Shown here piece after piece: positions 19,183-29,726 of a stretch of 64,000 nt of DNA (position 1 is the first letter of the stretch; each line of letters begins with the position of its first letter). Under the pieces are notes generated by a model, which worked only from the letters and a program-made list of their open reading frames with translations, had not been told where the DNA came from and made no database searches. The position numbers and the translations under genes are program-made. This stretch comes from Branchiostoma lanceolatum (Eukaryota > Chordata > Leptocardii > Amphioxiformes > Branchiostomatidae): NCBI RefSeq assembly GCF_035083965.1, contig NC_089732.1, forward strand, positions 1,160,883 through 1,224,882. The letters run 5' to 3'.

Positions 19183-21057
19183 ATGGGTAAGAAGCTACCA
19201 GGTGTGCTGATGTTCCTGCTTGTCATCCTGAAGGAGTTGGGAGCAGCCGAAGCTGACTGCAGCTGTACGTCCACTTTCTGTGACTGCCGCAGGCTGGGCC
19301 TCACCAGCGTTCCACAGGACCTGCCGACAACCATCACAGAGTTTCATTTGCATATTAATCTAATCACAGATATAAGTCAGTCTGATTTCTCACGGTATAG
19401 AAGCTTAGAAATTTTACTTCTTAATATCAATCGTGTCTCCACAATTAATTACAGAGCATTCTATAACTTACAAAACTTGACCTGGTTATCAATTAGCCTT
19501 AACCGTCTAACGATTCTCAGAGCTGACATGTTCACAGGGCTGGGGAACTTTCGGACACTTTATCTATACAGTAATGACATCCGTGATATTCAGGCTGGAA
19601 CTTTTAATCCCACTCTCAAACTGAGAACCTTGTACCTGTATCAGAACAAGTTAACAACCGTCAGATCTGACATGTTCACAGGACTGAGAAACTTGCAGAG
19701 GCTTGAACTATATTCTAATGATATTGCTGATATTCAGACGGGAACTTTCAATTCAAAACCAGAACTCAGATACTTGGACCTGAACAACAACCACATTCAA
19801 TTCATCCAGTCTAACTTACTGACAAATCTGCCGAAACTTACAGAAGTCAAATTGTCTGACAACAAAATTGCAATGTTTCCGTTTCAAGATTTGTCAGAAA
19901 TACAAGCAATTTCTCTTCTTTACCTTGACAATAACAAACTGACGACTCTTCCATCTGCGGCCTATAACATTCTTTCGTCAATCACTGATGTGAACATTGA
20001 GAACAACCCCTGGCAGTGTGACTGTAGGATGGTTGACTTTAGGATTAAGATGGATGGGTCTCATTCGTTTGAAAATCAAATCAATTGTTCTCAACCAAGC
20101 AACTTCCATGGGCAAAAAATGATAGATATTAACCATGAAGATCTGGTCTGTGAAGATCCAACCATTGAAAGGTTTCAAAGAATCGCACACAACCTCTTGG
20201 TACAGGGGAAGACTCTCCGTTTGGTCTGTGAAGCTTCAGGAATCCCCGCACCAGACATCACAGTCATTCTCCCATCCGGAGCGAACGCAACTGTTGAGTC
20301 AGCAGGTGAGAGAGTGACTGTGGATGTGAATGGTACCATCAGTACCACCATCATAACAGATGTTACTGCAGCAGATGCTGGTCTGTACGTCTGTATTGCC
20401 GCGAGTCCTATGGGTTCAAAATTTGCCACCCTGGTCGTATATATGTTGACAGCACCCACAACTGATTTTGTGCTTTCAGTGACTTCTCCTCTTGCTACAA
20501 CCTCATACAGCTCAGAAAGTAGCACCTACCGTGAATTTACTACCTATTTCTCCCTACCTGAACTCCTTAGTGCTATATTTGGTTCAATAGCAGTGACTCT
20601 CCTCGTTGTTGCCATCATTCTCACAATCTGGTGTAGGAGGAACAAGAACAGTCCTGCCAAACACCCAGGTCACAGAGTCGTTTTTAACAACACTAACACG
20701 ACAACTGTGATAACCAGTAGTCATGGACAGATAGAGCAGTCCCAGTCTTTGCTGAACCCACAACCTTTTCAAGATCCGGCTGTCTCGATCCCTGATGAAT
20801 ACGAGCCTGTAGAGCCAAGCCCTGACAGCTCTAGACCCAGAAGGAATGCATTAGGGCGTGCCGATGGAAGCAATGACGAGCGCCCACCCCTTCCCCCACT
20901 GCCCCCACTGCCCCCTCCCCACATTGGAGATTACGATGACAACTTGCGCCAGTATCAATCTCTACGGAAGATTAATACTGAGACTGCTGATGACTATGAA
21001 ACCCCGCACGACTACCAGCCTCTTACAAAAAACTATACAGCCAACCATAAGCATTAA
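19183..21057 (+). CDS. LRR-Ig transmembrane receptor with Tyr/Pro-rich tail
   Basis: 624 residues in one exon. ATG 19183 follows a likely acceptor (TACCAGGACAG) and starts M-G-K-K-L-P-G-V-L-M. The open frame upstream to 19063 is probably intron. LRRNT 26-50; nine LRRs; LRRCT 275-323; one Ig domain 325-420 without the strand-C Trp; Ser/Thr-rich stalk to 457; membrane helix 459-484; 140-residue tail. The tail carries Y-E-P-V, a long Pro run (R-P-P-L-P-P-L-P-P-L-P-P-P), Y-Q-S-L and, 16 residues on, Y-Q-P-L, with Y-E-T-P in between. This suggests SH2/SH3-type adaptor docking or YxxL-driven endocytosis (inference from motif classes). Confidence 0.92.
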   Translation: MGKKLPGVLMFLLVILKELGAAEADCSCTSTFCDCRRLGLTSVPQDLPTTITEFHLHINLITDISQSDFSRYRSLEILLLNINRVSTINYRAFYNLQNLTWLSISLNRLTILRADMFTGLGNFRTLYLYSNDIRDIQAGTFNPTLKLRTLYLYQNKLTTVRSDMFTGLRNLQRLELYSNDIADIQTGTFNSKPELRYLDLNNNHIQFIQSNLLTNLPKLTEVKLSDNKIAMFPFQDLSEIQAISLLYLDNNKLTTLPSAAYNILSSITDVNIENNPWQCDCRMVDFRIKMDGSHSFENQINCSQPSNFHGQKMIDINHEDLVCEDPTIERFQRIAHNLLVQGKTLRLVCEASGIPAPDITVILPSGANATVESAGERVTVDVNGTISTTIITDVTAADAGLYVCIAASPMGSKFATLVVYMLTAPTTDFVLSVTSPLATTSYSSESSTYREFTTYFSLPELLSAIFGSIAVTLLVVAIILTIWCRRNKNSPAKHPGHRVVFNNTNTTTVITSSHGQIEQSQSLLNPQPFQDPAVSIPDEYEPVEPSPDSSRPRRNALGRADGSNDERPPLPPLPPLPPPHIGDYDDNLRQYQSLRKINTETADDYETPHDYQPLTKNYTANHKH

Positions 21058-22080
21058 GTGCCCTTCCCTTAGGTTATTATAAATCCTTTCAAACATTAAC
21101 TAGCTAAATACAACCACATTCTAGCTTGTAAGAACCCAGTTCTATTAAGTGATATCTTATAATCATTGTATAGACAGATTATTGATTTCTCATTACATAT
21201 TTGTATACATAAACTGCACACAGTATATACTGCTGTACATAAAAACATCTGTACCATTTCTTATTTCAGCTATTGGCATATTGTATGGGATATGGAGGAC
21301 TGTTTCAGAGGAAATATCAAGTCAGAATAATGATAGAAATCTTATAATTTGGTACTTTCATCTACGCAGGCAAATGTATGTCTTTTAGACAATCTTTAAA
21401 TCGACACGAAGGCAAGAAACATGTGAATGGAACAACTGTAGTAATGTAGATAAGTTTCGTTGTTAAAAGTCTTTCCCTGCCAATGTTGTGTTGTTAGACA
21501 CATGTGGGTATTTCCGAAAGCTTTAGATGTGTCTTGATCTGTTTAAGATCATGAATATTAATGTGAAGTTGAACGATTCCACCTTTCATCATATAGGATG
21601 ATATTGCTGTGGTCCATGTTTTATGATACCAAGTTGTCACATATCTAATACCATAAGTAACACAATGCAATGCTTTCTTGCTATGATTGACCTTCTGTTA
21701 TTTTTGAATACATAACGTACATATGAATATAGTAATCTTAAGTCAGATAAATATGCCTGTCTCTTGATATTCAGAATTTAAAATGTGTCCAGGAATAGTG
21801 ACTCCTCTTCAAAGCAGGGAACGTGTTATATTGTACTGGGGTTACAGAGCTCTCTCCTTGTAAACAGAAGATGCATTTATAATTCAAGGAATTTTGATCT
21901 GTTTCAAGATGTGAGATACATGTTTGAAGCATAAAGATATAGTGGAGAAGGATGATGCTAAATACTACTAAAACGACATCATAGGAGCAGCCGTTAAATC
22001 TTCTATTTTGAGGGGACCTCTGACTAGTAACACTAGATTCAAAATTAGAATCTAAGCACAGACAAATGAACATGTTTCTT
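21058..22080. other. 3' flank, shared with the last receptor unit
   Basis: No gene seen. The region 21170-22000 is a diverged copy of 31830-32520 (for example TTTCTCATTACATAT and ATCATATAGGATGATATTGCTGTG against ATCATTTAGAATGATGTTGCTGTG), showing the unit duplication extends past the coding exon. Confidence 0.55.
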
Positions 22081-22725
22081 CCCCTCCCCCCTGGTCAACC
22101 ACTTCTTAGTGTTTACAATGTCTGTGTGGAAACAACAGATTACAATCTTACTGTACATGTGATAAAGATGTTGCCTTTTTGTTCAAGCACATCGGTGAAG
22201 GTTTTATTGGGGTTGTAAAGAGATGAGACTCTTTAAAACCCTTGATGCCTTGAAAGTTGATGTTTACCAAATGACTGATAGCTCGCACTTCAATTAAGGT
22301 GATGACCTGAAGTGTACATATGCGCAATAGTCACATGCGAAACAAATCGTGTTACCGATAGAAACAGCTGTATACTTGTCTAGTAAGTTCTAAAGGTTGC
22401 CTTTTAATGGGGTTTGTTGAAGTTGAACCTAAATAATCCAGATTAGAACAGTTCTTGCCTTTTCAGTTGCATTTATCCAAGAATAAGAACTCATTAAAAA
22501 TTTGATGATTTTTTAGATAGAATTTCCTTTACTAGTAGTTTAAGTGTTCAACTGTGGCCTTAAAAGGTCAGAGATTATATCCTTATCGGGTCAATAACCT
22601 TAGACATGATGTGCAAACAAGTTCGTGGGTTTGCAAACAACGTCCAAGACAATGGTGCATATGATAAATTTCATCTCAACAGACGGAATTAGCTTATTAT
22701 ACATATGAAGCCCTTCAGTGTATGC

Positions 22726-22914
22726 AGATGCCATTCTTTACGACATAGAACACCCTGCGCAGCTGAAGTGTTTGCCCACTCAAGTGGCAGAGCCATGACT
22801 TAAACACCTTTGACTACTTTAAGTTGTCTCAGACCAGGTGAGCTCCCCCAGGTGAAGGTGACTGTATGTGTCAGGACCGACTTCTTCTGTGTTCCTTCCG
22901 GACGCCATCTCTTG
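22726..22914 (+). other. 5' non-coding exon 1 of the 24549 gene
   Basis: Ends at CATCTCTTG|GTAAGT (intron from 22915). It carries the same internal alternative donor CAGACCAG|GTGAGC as its three relatives. Start approximate. Confidence 0.55.
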
Positions 22915-23150
22915 GTAAGTCTTATTCTTTAAGGTGTATGTATCCAACCCTTTCACTTATGCTGAAGATTGCGTTGTGTGTCTGGTATGTTTGCTGGTAA
23001 TTCTGCGTTTGGCTCCTGTACACAATCGGGTGGCATGTTGTGATGCCATTTTCTAGCTTCACCATAAGTTTGTGTTCCGATCCATAATTTCATCACCTTG
23101 GATGATACATTTGCCCGTCAATCCCATATGTAAGGACAGTCATGCCATCA

Positions 23151-23541
23151 CACCCCGACCAATCAAACCACGTGAATCGCATTGAAACTCAGATTCGTAT
23201 CAGCCATTTCCCGACAAATCCCTTTACTAACTTGCGTTAACGACTACATCTAACAAAACAAACTCGCCAGTGAGATGGTGGAGGGTATCAGATTTCCAAG
23301 AAAGGTAGTAGAAACTATTTTTTTTCTAAACGTTAAATCGCGGTCGCTTTTAATCACTTCCAAAGTTCCAAAATTGTCAATCTTAAAACATCTTTGGAAA
23401 GCTTACACCCTCCACCATCTCACTGACGAGTTTGTTTTGTCAGATGTAGTCGTTAACGCAAGTTAGAAAGGGATTTGTCGGGAAATGGCTGATACGAATC
23501 TGAGTTTCAATGCGATTCACGTGGTTTGATTGGTCGGGGTG
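23151..23541. mobile_element. Foldback MITE with 135-bp terminal inverted repeats
   Basis: CACCCCGACCAATCAAACCA at the left end and its reverse complement at the right. The arms 23151-23286 and 23407-23541 are nearly perfect inverted copies around a 120-base centre. Both ends are flanked by CATCA, a 5-base target-site duplication. No transposase frame, so non-autonomous. It sits in intron 1 of the 24549 gene. Confidence 0.9.
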
Positions 23542-24030
23542 CATCAGAATGTTAAAGACCCTCTGCCGCGCGTAAAGATAGAGCTACATCCAATTGCAAG
23601 TTCTGTTTGCTTAACTAGCTTTTCCAATGCAAAGCCACGAGGCCACTTCTGGGCACTGAACTACGTTCGGGTTACTGGAACAGCAGCTCTTCTCCCGAAG
23701 TTAGAAACTGATCAATGCCTGAGAGAAACTTAACTTACTAAGGGCGAGAACTAACTGACCCGATAGCAGAGGCAGGGGCTCAAAGGCTGTTCGGGAAATT
23801 TACCACCATATGTAGACCGGAATGATTGTCGATAAATGTGGCGAGATTTTAACGTACTCGAAGTTTGGCACTCCTCAAACACTACACCTCCATTTAACGT
23901 CAGTCCCAAGTCGAAGGTGCTCATTTTTGTGCCATTGATAATTCCTATCATGCTGGAATTGCAGATGGGTACTTTGCACTTTTGGTCACATTCCGTTAAG
24001 TAATCAGTGATGCGTGTTTATCTTCTACAG

Positions 24031-24110
24031 GTCAAGAAGTCCCCAAAGCTGTCCTGTGCTGTTAGGACATTCTTCCAGACTCGACAGGAAAGTCTGCACA
24101 AACGTTTCAG
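24031..24110 (+). other. 5' non-coding exon 2 of the 24549 gene
   Basis: The acceptor TATCTTCTACAG ends at 24030; the donor CGTTTCAG|GTACGT follows 24110. The copy at 29202 has 19 extra bases at its 5' end and an alternative acceptor (CACACACAG) at the position used here. Confidence 0.6.
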
Positions 24111-24225
24111 GTACGTTTTTGGCATTTGTTTGTTTTGTTCTTGACTTCTTTGTTATTATTGAATATATTTGTATATAATATAATGTTCATCATTCATGAA
24201 AAGAACTCAGCAACAACAAAAAGTT

Positions 24226-24280
24226 CGGTTGGTTGGTTGGTTGGTCGGTCAGTCGGTCGGTTGGTTGGTTGGTTGGTTAG
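24226..24280. repeat. (GGTT)n / (GGTC)n microsatellite
   Basis: GGTTGGTTGGTTGG with GGTC and AGTC variants. The same tract recurs at 29412-29463 in the duplicated unit. Confidence 0.9.
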
Positions 24281-24548
24281 TTGATTTGAACTTTTGATAC
24301 ATGTGTTGTTCATAAATTTATGTGTTTTGTATGCTGTGGGTGGGTGTGTGGGTGTGTGGGTGTGTGGGGGGGGGGGTAACGTTTTGTTTTGTCACTCCAT
24401 CCATGCAATGCAAAGGTGAAGTAAAATAAAGAAAAAAGGAAAAACAGAATATGAAAAACATACAAGCAGCGTAAATGCTTTTCAGTTTTGCAACGTAAAA
24501 TCATCGTTATGAAAGGCATTTATTTTGCACCAGGACAGGGAGTGCATC

Positions 24549-25952
24549 ATGGGTAAGACGCTGCCAGGTGTGCTGATGTTCCTTCTGGTCATCCTGAAGG
24601 TGTTGGGAACAGCGGAAGCTGACTGCAGGTGTTCACCCACTTTCTGTGACTGCCGCAGTCTGGGCCTCACCAGCGTTCCACAGGACCTGCCGACAAACAT
24701 CACCTACTTGGACTTGGGAAGTAATCAAATCGCAACTTTAAGTCAGTCTGATTTCTCACGTTATAGGACCTTAGAAACTTTAAGACTTAAAAGCAATAGC
24801 ATTTCTACCATCAATGACCGGGCATTCTATTACTTGTCACACTTGGTCACCTTATATATCTACCTAAATAGCCTTACAAGCATCAGATTTGACATGTTCA
24901 CAGGGCTAGAAAACCTGCAGTATCTTTATCTACATGATAATGATATCACTGATATTGAGGCTGGAACTTTTAGTCCAACACCACAACTGAGATACTTGTC
25001 CATAAATAACAACAAGTTAACAATCCTCCGATCTGACATGTTCACTGGGCTGGGAAACTTAGAGAGCCTCTGGTTGTACGATAACATGATCAATAACATT
25101 CAGGTTGGAACTTTCGATTCATTACCACATCTGAAACACTTGTCGCTGAGGAACAACAACATCACAATGTTTCCTTTTGAAGACCTGACAAGAAATCAAC
25201 TAATTGATCGTCTTGACCTTGACAATAACCAACTGACGACTCTTCCGTTTGCGGCCTATGACACACTTTCGTCAATCTCTGATGTAAACATTGAGAACAA
25301 CCCCTGGCAGTGTGACTGTAGGATGGTTGACTTTAGGCTGAGGATGACTGGGTCACATTCTTTTGAAAACCAAATCCATTGCTCCCAGCCTAGCAACTTT
25401 CATGGGCAAAAGCTGACAGATATTAACCATGAATATCTGATCTGTGACAAACCGAACATTGTAAGTTTTCTGGTAAATGCAAACAACGAATTGCATGTAA
25501 TTCTTGGTGCAGTCTTTTGTTCAGTGACTCTCCTGTATGTTGGCATCATTATCGCAATCTGGTGCTGTTGCAAGAGAAACAACAACAGTCCTGCCGAACG
25601 CCCAGATCACAATGTTGTGTTTAACAACACGAACACAACAGCTGAGATAACCACCAGTCATGGTCAGACTGAGATTTCGTCTAAGGATTCCATAAACCCT
25701 CAACATTTCCACCAGCCTGCTGCCTCTCTGTCTGCTGATCATGAGTACGAAACGGTGAAACATTGCCCTGAAAGCTCTAGACCAAGAGGTGTCAATGGAA
25801 GTAATGACGAACGTCCGCCACTCCCTTTGCCCCGCACAACAGACCACGATGACAACTTGCACCAGTATCAATCTCTACGGAAGACTCATACTGCTGAGTC
25901 TGTCGACGACTACGAAACCCCACACGACTACATGATTCTTCCAGAAAACTAA
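24549..25952 (+). CDS. LRR transmembrane receptor that lost its Ig domain
   Basis: 467 residues in one exon. ATG 24549 begins M-G-K-T-L-P-G-V-L-M after a likely acceptor (GCACCAGGACAG). LRRNT 26-50, eight LRRs, LRRCT 251-299, then only 17 residues of what is an Ig A-strand in its relatives (K-P-N-I-V-S-F), followed at once by the membrane helix 317-340 (C-S-V-T-L-L-Y-V-G-I-I-I-A-I-W-C-C-C). The 127-residue tail is complete, with Y-E-T-V, R-P-P-L-P-L-P-R, Y-Q-S-L and Y-M-I-L. The LRR part is nearly identical to that of the 29727 gene, whereas the LRRCT is closest to the 19183 gene, so the gene is a mosaic. Confidence 0.9.
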   Translation: MGKTLPGVLMFLLVILKVLGTAEADCRCSPTFCDCRSLGLTSVPQDLPTNITYLDLGSNQIATLSQSDFSRYRTLETLRLKSNSISTINDRAFYYLSHLVTLYIYLNSLTSIRFDMFTGLENLQYLYLHDNDITDIEAGTFSPTPQLRYLSINNNKLTILRSDMFTGLGNLESLWLYDNMINNIQVGTFDSLPHLKHLSLRNNNITMFPFEDLTRNQLIDRLDLDNNQLTTLPFAAYDTLSSISDVNIENNPWQCDCRMVDFRLRMTGSHSFENQIHCSQPSNFHGQKLTDINHEYLICDKPNIVSFLVNANNELHVILGAVFCSVTLLYVGIIIAIWCCCKRNNNSPAERPDHNVVFNNTNTTAEITTSHGQTEISSKDSINPQHFHQPAASLSADHEYETVKHCPESSRPRGVNGSNDERPPLPLPRTTDHDDNLHQYQSLRKTHTAESVDDYETPHDYMILPEN

Positions 25953-26049
25953 GCATCCATTCATAAGCATATGAATCCCGTCCCTTAGGTTATAACTCCA
26001 TCGTTTTTAATTAGACTACATTTGACAACTATTCTTTATGCTGATTATC

Positions 26050-26579
26050 CTCAGTGCATGGCCAATGGGACACTTCTGAGCACTGAACTAACACACATTG
26101 GAACAGCATTTCTTCTCCCTAAGCCAGAAACATCATGAGACCAGATGAACCGCTCACTACTGGCAAATCTGCTGCAACTTTCAGACCTCAAATTATCTCA
26201 CAACAACATCACAATGTTTCCCTTTGACGTTGTGTCACAAATTCAAACACTTTCTGTTCTTTATCTTGACAATAACCAAATGACGACTCTTCCCTCAATT
26301 GCCTATGGCATACTTTCGTCAATCTCCGATGTAAACATTGAGAACAACCCCTGGCAGTGCGACTGTAGGATGGTCGACTTTAGGCTGAGGATGACTGGGT
26401 CCTACCCATTTGAAAGTCAGATAACCTGTTCCCAACCCGATAGCCTGCTTGGGCAGAGACTTCTAGATATCGATCCTGAACATCTGATATGTGATGTATC
26501 TGGTGACCAGTCTGTCTCTGTAGGCTCTGTGTCTGGTACAGTAGCTGGTGCTGTCCTTACTCTCATCCTCACAATCTAG
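26050..26579 (+). pseudogene. Truncated LRR-only gene joined to intron sequence
   Basis: From about 26145 the frame encodes the last two LRRs, the LRRCT (N-P-W-Q-C-D-C-R-M-V) and a hydrophobic end with V-S-G-T-V-A-G, ending at TAG 26577-26579. It is closest to the C-terminal quarter of the 14674 gene. Upstream there are no signal peptide, LRRNT or earlier repeats. Instead 26050-26140 matches the intron DNA at 23641-23725 and 28810-28895 (CACTTCTG-GCACTGAACTA, GGAACAGCA-CTTCTCCC). The methionine at 26145 lies at the junction and has no secretion signal. Probably non-functional. Confidence 0.85.
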
Positions 26580-26841
26580 TGCATAAGGAGGGATAAGGAT
26601 CGCTTTTGAGACAATTTTGTATCATGTATTTCTGTTGTCAAAATCATCATCAAGAACTGTAACGTTATGTAGATGTTTAGTAATATCATGATGTATTCAG
26701 CATTTAGGACGAAGTAGCAATTTACATTATACATGTATGTTACATCGGATAAATACAAGGATAAGCGACGGTTTTAAGTCATGATAAATACTCTGTACAT
26801 TCATTGCGTGTTAAGAACACATTTCTATCAGTTGAGTTATA

Positions 26842-26898
<57 letters not shown>

Positions 26899-27290
26899 TT
26901 AAATGCAACAATCCCCACAATGCAAACATAGGTAAATATCTAAACGACTGCTTTCACATTAGAAAAAATATTGAAACCAATGATTAGATCAATTATGATA
27001 ACACAACATCGGAAACGTATGGTAGCCCTTATTGTATTGTATTAGTAATTATGATGTTAAGTCTTATTCTATACCTCCACTTTGTGTTATGTTAACGAAC
27101 TCTTGCCATACTTTGTACCATGTACAATTGTCGTGCAATAAAGTTCTTCTTCTTGTATACTATCCATATGTCAATGCTTCACTCAGTTGTACAGCGATTA
27201 TACATGGCATACTTTTGGAGGACCATAAACATGATTTTGTAGGACCTCGTACTGTTCTAATGTTCTAAGCCACAGACAAATGTACATGTT
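26580..27290. other. 3' flank copied from the LRR-only gene, then intergenic
   Basis: 26580-26850 is a diverged copy of 16446-16740. Around 27100-27160 there is a GTACAATTGTCGTGCAATAAAG tail typical of a dispersed repeat 3' end. No gene. Confidence 0.55.
26845..26890. repeat. (AT)n microsatellite
   Basis: An uninterrupted AT dinucleotide run of about 46 bases. Confidence 0.95.
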
Positions 27291-27916
27291 TCTCTCCCCC
27301 CCCCCCTCGTCGACCACTCCTGAGTGTTTACAATGTCTGTGTGGAAGCAACACATTACAATCTTACTGTACATATGATAAAGATGTTGCCTTTTTGTTCA
27401 AGCACATCGGTGAAGGTTTTATTGAGGTTGTTAAGAGATGAGACGCATGACAACACCCTTGTGTTGTAGGTGGATGTTTACCAAGTGACTGATAGCTCGC
27501 ACTTCAATTAAGGTTATGACCTGAAGTGTACATATGCGTAAGAGTCACATGCGAAACAAATCGTGTTACCGATAGAAACACCTGTATACTATTAGGTTCT
27601 AAATGTGGCCTTTTAATGGGGCTTGTTGAACGTAGATTTGAACTGGTCTTGCCTTTTCAGTTGCATTTATCCAACTACAAGAACTCATTAAAAATTTTTA
27701 TGATTTTTTAAATAGAATTTCCTTTACTAGTTTAAGTGTTCAACTGTGGCCTTAAACGGTCAGAGATTATATCCTTATCGGGTCAATAACCTTAGACATG
27801 ATGTGCAAACAGGCTCGTGGGTTTGCAAACAACGTCCAAGACAGTGGTGCATATAATAAATTTCATATCAACAGGCGGAATTAGCTTATAACACGTATAA
27901 AGCCCTTGAATGCATG

Positions 27917-28104
27917 CAGATGCCATTCTTTACAACAGAGATCAAACCGAGCGCAGCTGGAGTGTTTGCCGTCTGAGGTGCCAGAGCCATGACTTAAACA
28001 CCTTAAGTACTTTAAGTTGTCTCAGACCAGGTGAGCTCCTCCAGGTGAAGGTGACTGTGCGTGTCAGGACCGACTTCTATATTCCTTCCGGACGCCATAT
28101 CTTG
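27917..28104 (+). other. 5' non-coding exon 1 of the 29727 gene
   Basis: Ends at CATATCTTG|GTAAGT (intron from 28105). It contains the conserved inner donor CAGACCAG|GTGAGC. Start approximate. Confidence 0.55.
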
Positions 28105-28341
28105 GTAAGTCCTATTCTTTAAGGTGTGCGTATCCAACCCTTTCACTTACGCTGTTAGATTGTGTTGTGTGTCTGGTATGTTTGCTGGTAATCCTGTGTT
28201 TGGCTCCTGTACACAATCAGGTGGCGTGTTGTGATGCCATTTTCTTCCTTCACCATAAGTTTGTGTTCTGGTCCATAATTTCATCACCTTGGATGAGACA
28301 TTTGCCCGTCAATCCCATATGTAAGGGCAGTCATGCCATCA

Positions 28342-28720
28342 CACCCCGACCAATCACACCACGTGAATCGCATTGGCACTCAGATTCGAATCAGCCATTT
28401 CCCGACAAATCCCTTTCTAACTTGCGTTGCCGACTACATCTGAAAAAACAAACTCGCCAGTTTAGAGTAGTAGAAACTAAAGTAGTAGAAACCTTTTTTT
28501 TTTCTAAACGTTAAATCGCGGTCGCTTTCAATCACTTCCAAAGGGCCAAAATTGTCAATCTTAAAACATCTTTGGGAAGCTGACACCTTCCACCATCTCA
28601 CTGGCGAGTTTTATTTGGTCAGATGTAGTCGTTAACGCAAGTTAGAAAGAGATTTGTCGGGAAATGGCTGACACGAATCTGAGTTTCAATGCGATTCACG
28701 TGGTTTGATTGGTCGCGGTG
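28342..28720. mobile_element. Second copy of the foldback MITE
   Basis: Same termini (CACCCCGACC to GGTCGCGGTG) and the same flanking CATCA as the copy at 23151. The inverted arms are more diverged and part of the left arm's inner end is lost. It occupies the equivalent place in the paralogous intron, so it was carried along by unit duplication and not inserted independently. Confidence 0.85.
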
Positions 28721-29201
28721 CATCAGAATGTTAAAGACCCTCTGCCGCGCGTAAAGATAGAGCTACATCCAATTGCAAGTTTTGTTTGCTTAACTAGCTT
28801 TTCCAATGCAAAGCCACGAGGCCACTTCTGGGCACTAAACTACGTTCGGGTTACTGGAACAGCATCTCTCCTCCCTACGTCAGAAACTGATCAATGACTG
28901 AGAGAAACATACCTTACTAAGGGCGAGGACTAACTGACCAGATAGCAGAGGCAAAGGCTGTTCGGGAAATTTACCACGGTATTTAGACCGGAATGATTTT
29001 CGATAAATGTGGTGAGATTTTAACGTACTCGAAGTTTGGCACTCCTCAAACACTAGACCTCCATTTAACGTCAGTCCCAAGTCGAAGTTGCTAATTTTTG
29101 TGCCATTGATAATTCCTATCATGCTGGAATTGCAGATGGGTACTTTGCACTTTTGGTCACATTCCGTTAAGTAATCAGTGATGCGTGTTTTTCTTCCACA
29201 G

Positions 29202-29296
29202 GCTCAACAGTCACACACAGGTCAAGTCCCGAAGCTGTCCTGTGCTATTAGGACATTCTTCCAGACTCGACAGGAAAGTCTGCGCAAACGTTTCAG
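29202..29296 (+). other. 5' non-coding exon 2 of the 29727 gene
   Basis: The acceptor TTTTCTTCCACAG ends at 29201; the donor GTTTCAG|GTACGT follows 29296. A second acceptor, CACACACAG, lies 19 bases inside. Confidence 0.6.
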
Positions 29297-29411
29297 GTAC
29301 GTTATTGGTATTTGTTTGTTTTGTTTTTGACCTCTTTATTATTATTGATTATATTTGTATATAATATAATGTTCATCATTCATGAAAAGAACTCAGCAAC
29401 AACAAAAAGTT

Positions 29412-29463
29412 CGGTTGGTTGGTTGGTCGGTCGGTCGGTTGGTTGGTTGCTTGGTTGGTTGGT
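29412..29463. repeat. (GGTT)n microsatellite
   Basis: Counterpart of 24226-24280 in the duplicated unit. Confidence 0.85.
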
Positions 29464-29726
29464 TAATTTGAAATTTTGATACACGTGTTGTTCATAGATT
29501 TATTTATGTGTTTTGTATGCTGTGGGGGGAGGGTGTAACGTTTTTGTTTTTTTTTGTCACCCCATCTCTGCAATGTAAAGGTGAAGTAAAATAAAGAAAG
29601 GAGGAAAAACAGAATATGAAAAACATACAAGCAGCGTAAATGCTTTTCAGTTTTGCAAAGTATACAAAGTAAAAGCATCGTTATGAAAAGCATGTATTTT
29701 GCATGCACCAGGACAGGGAGTGCACC

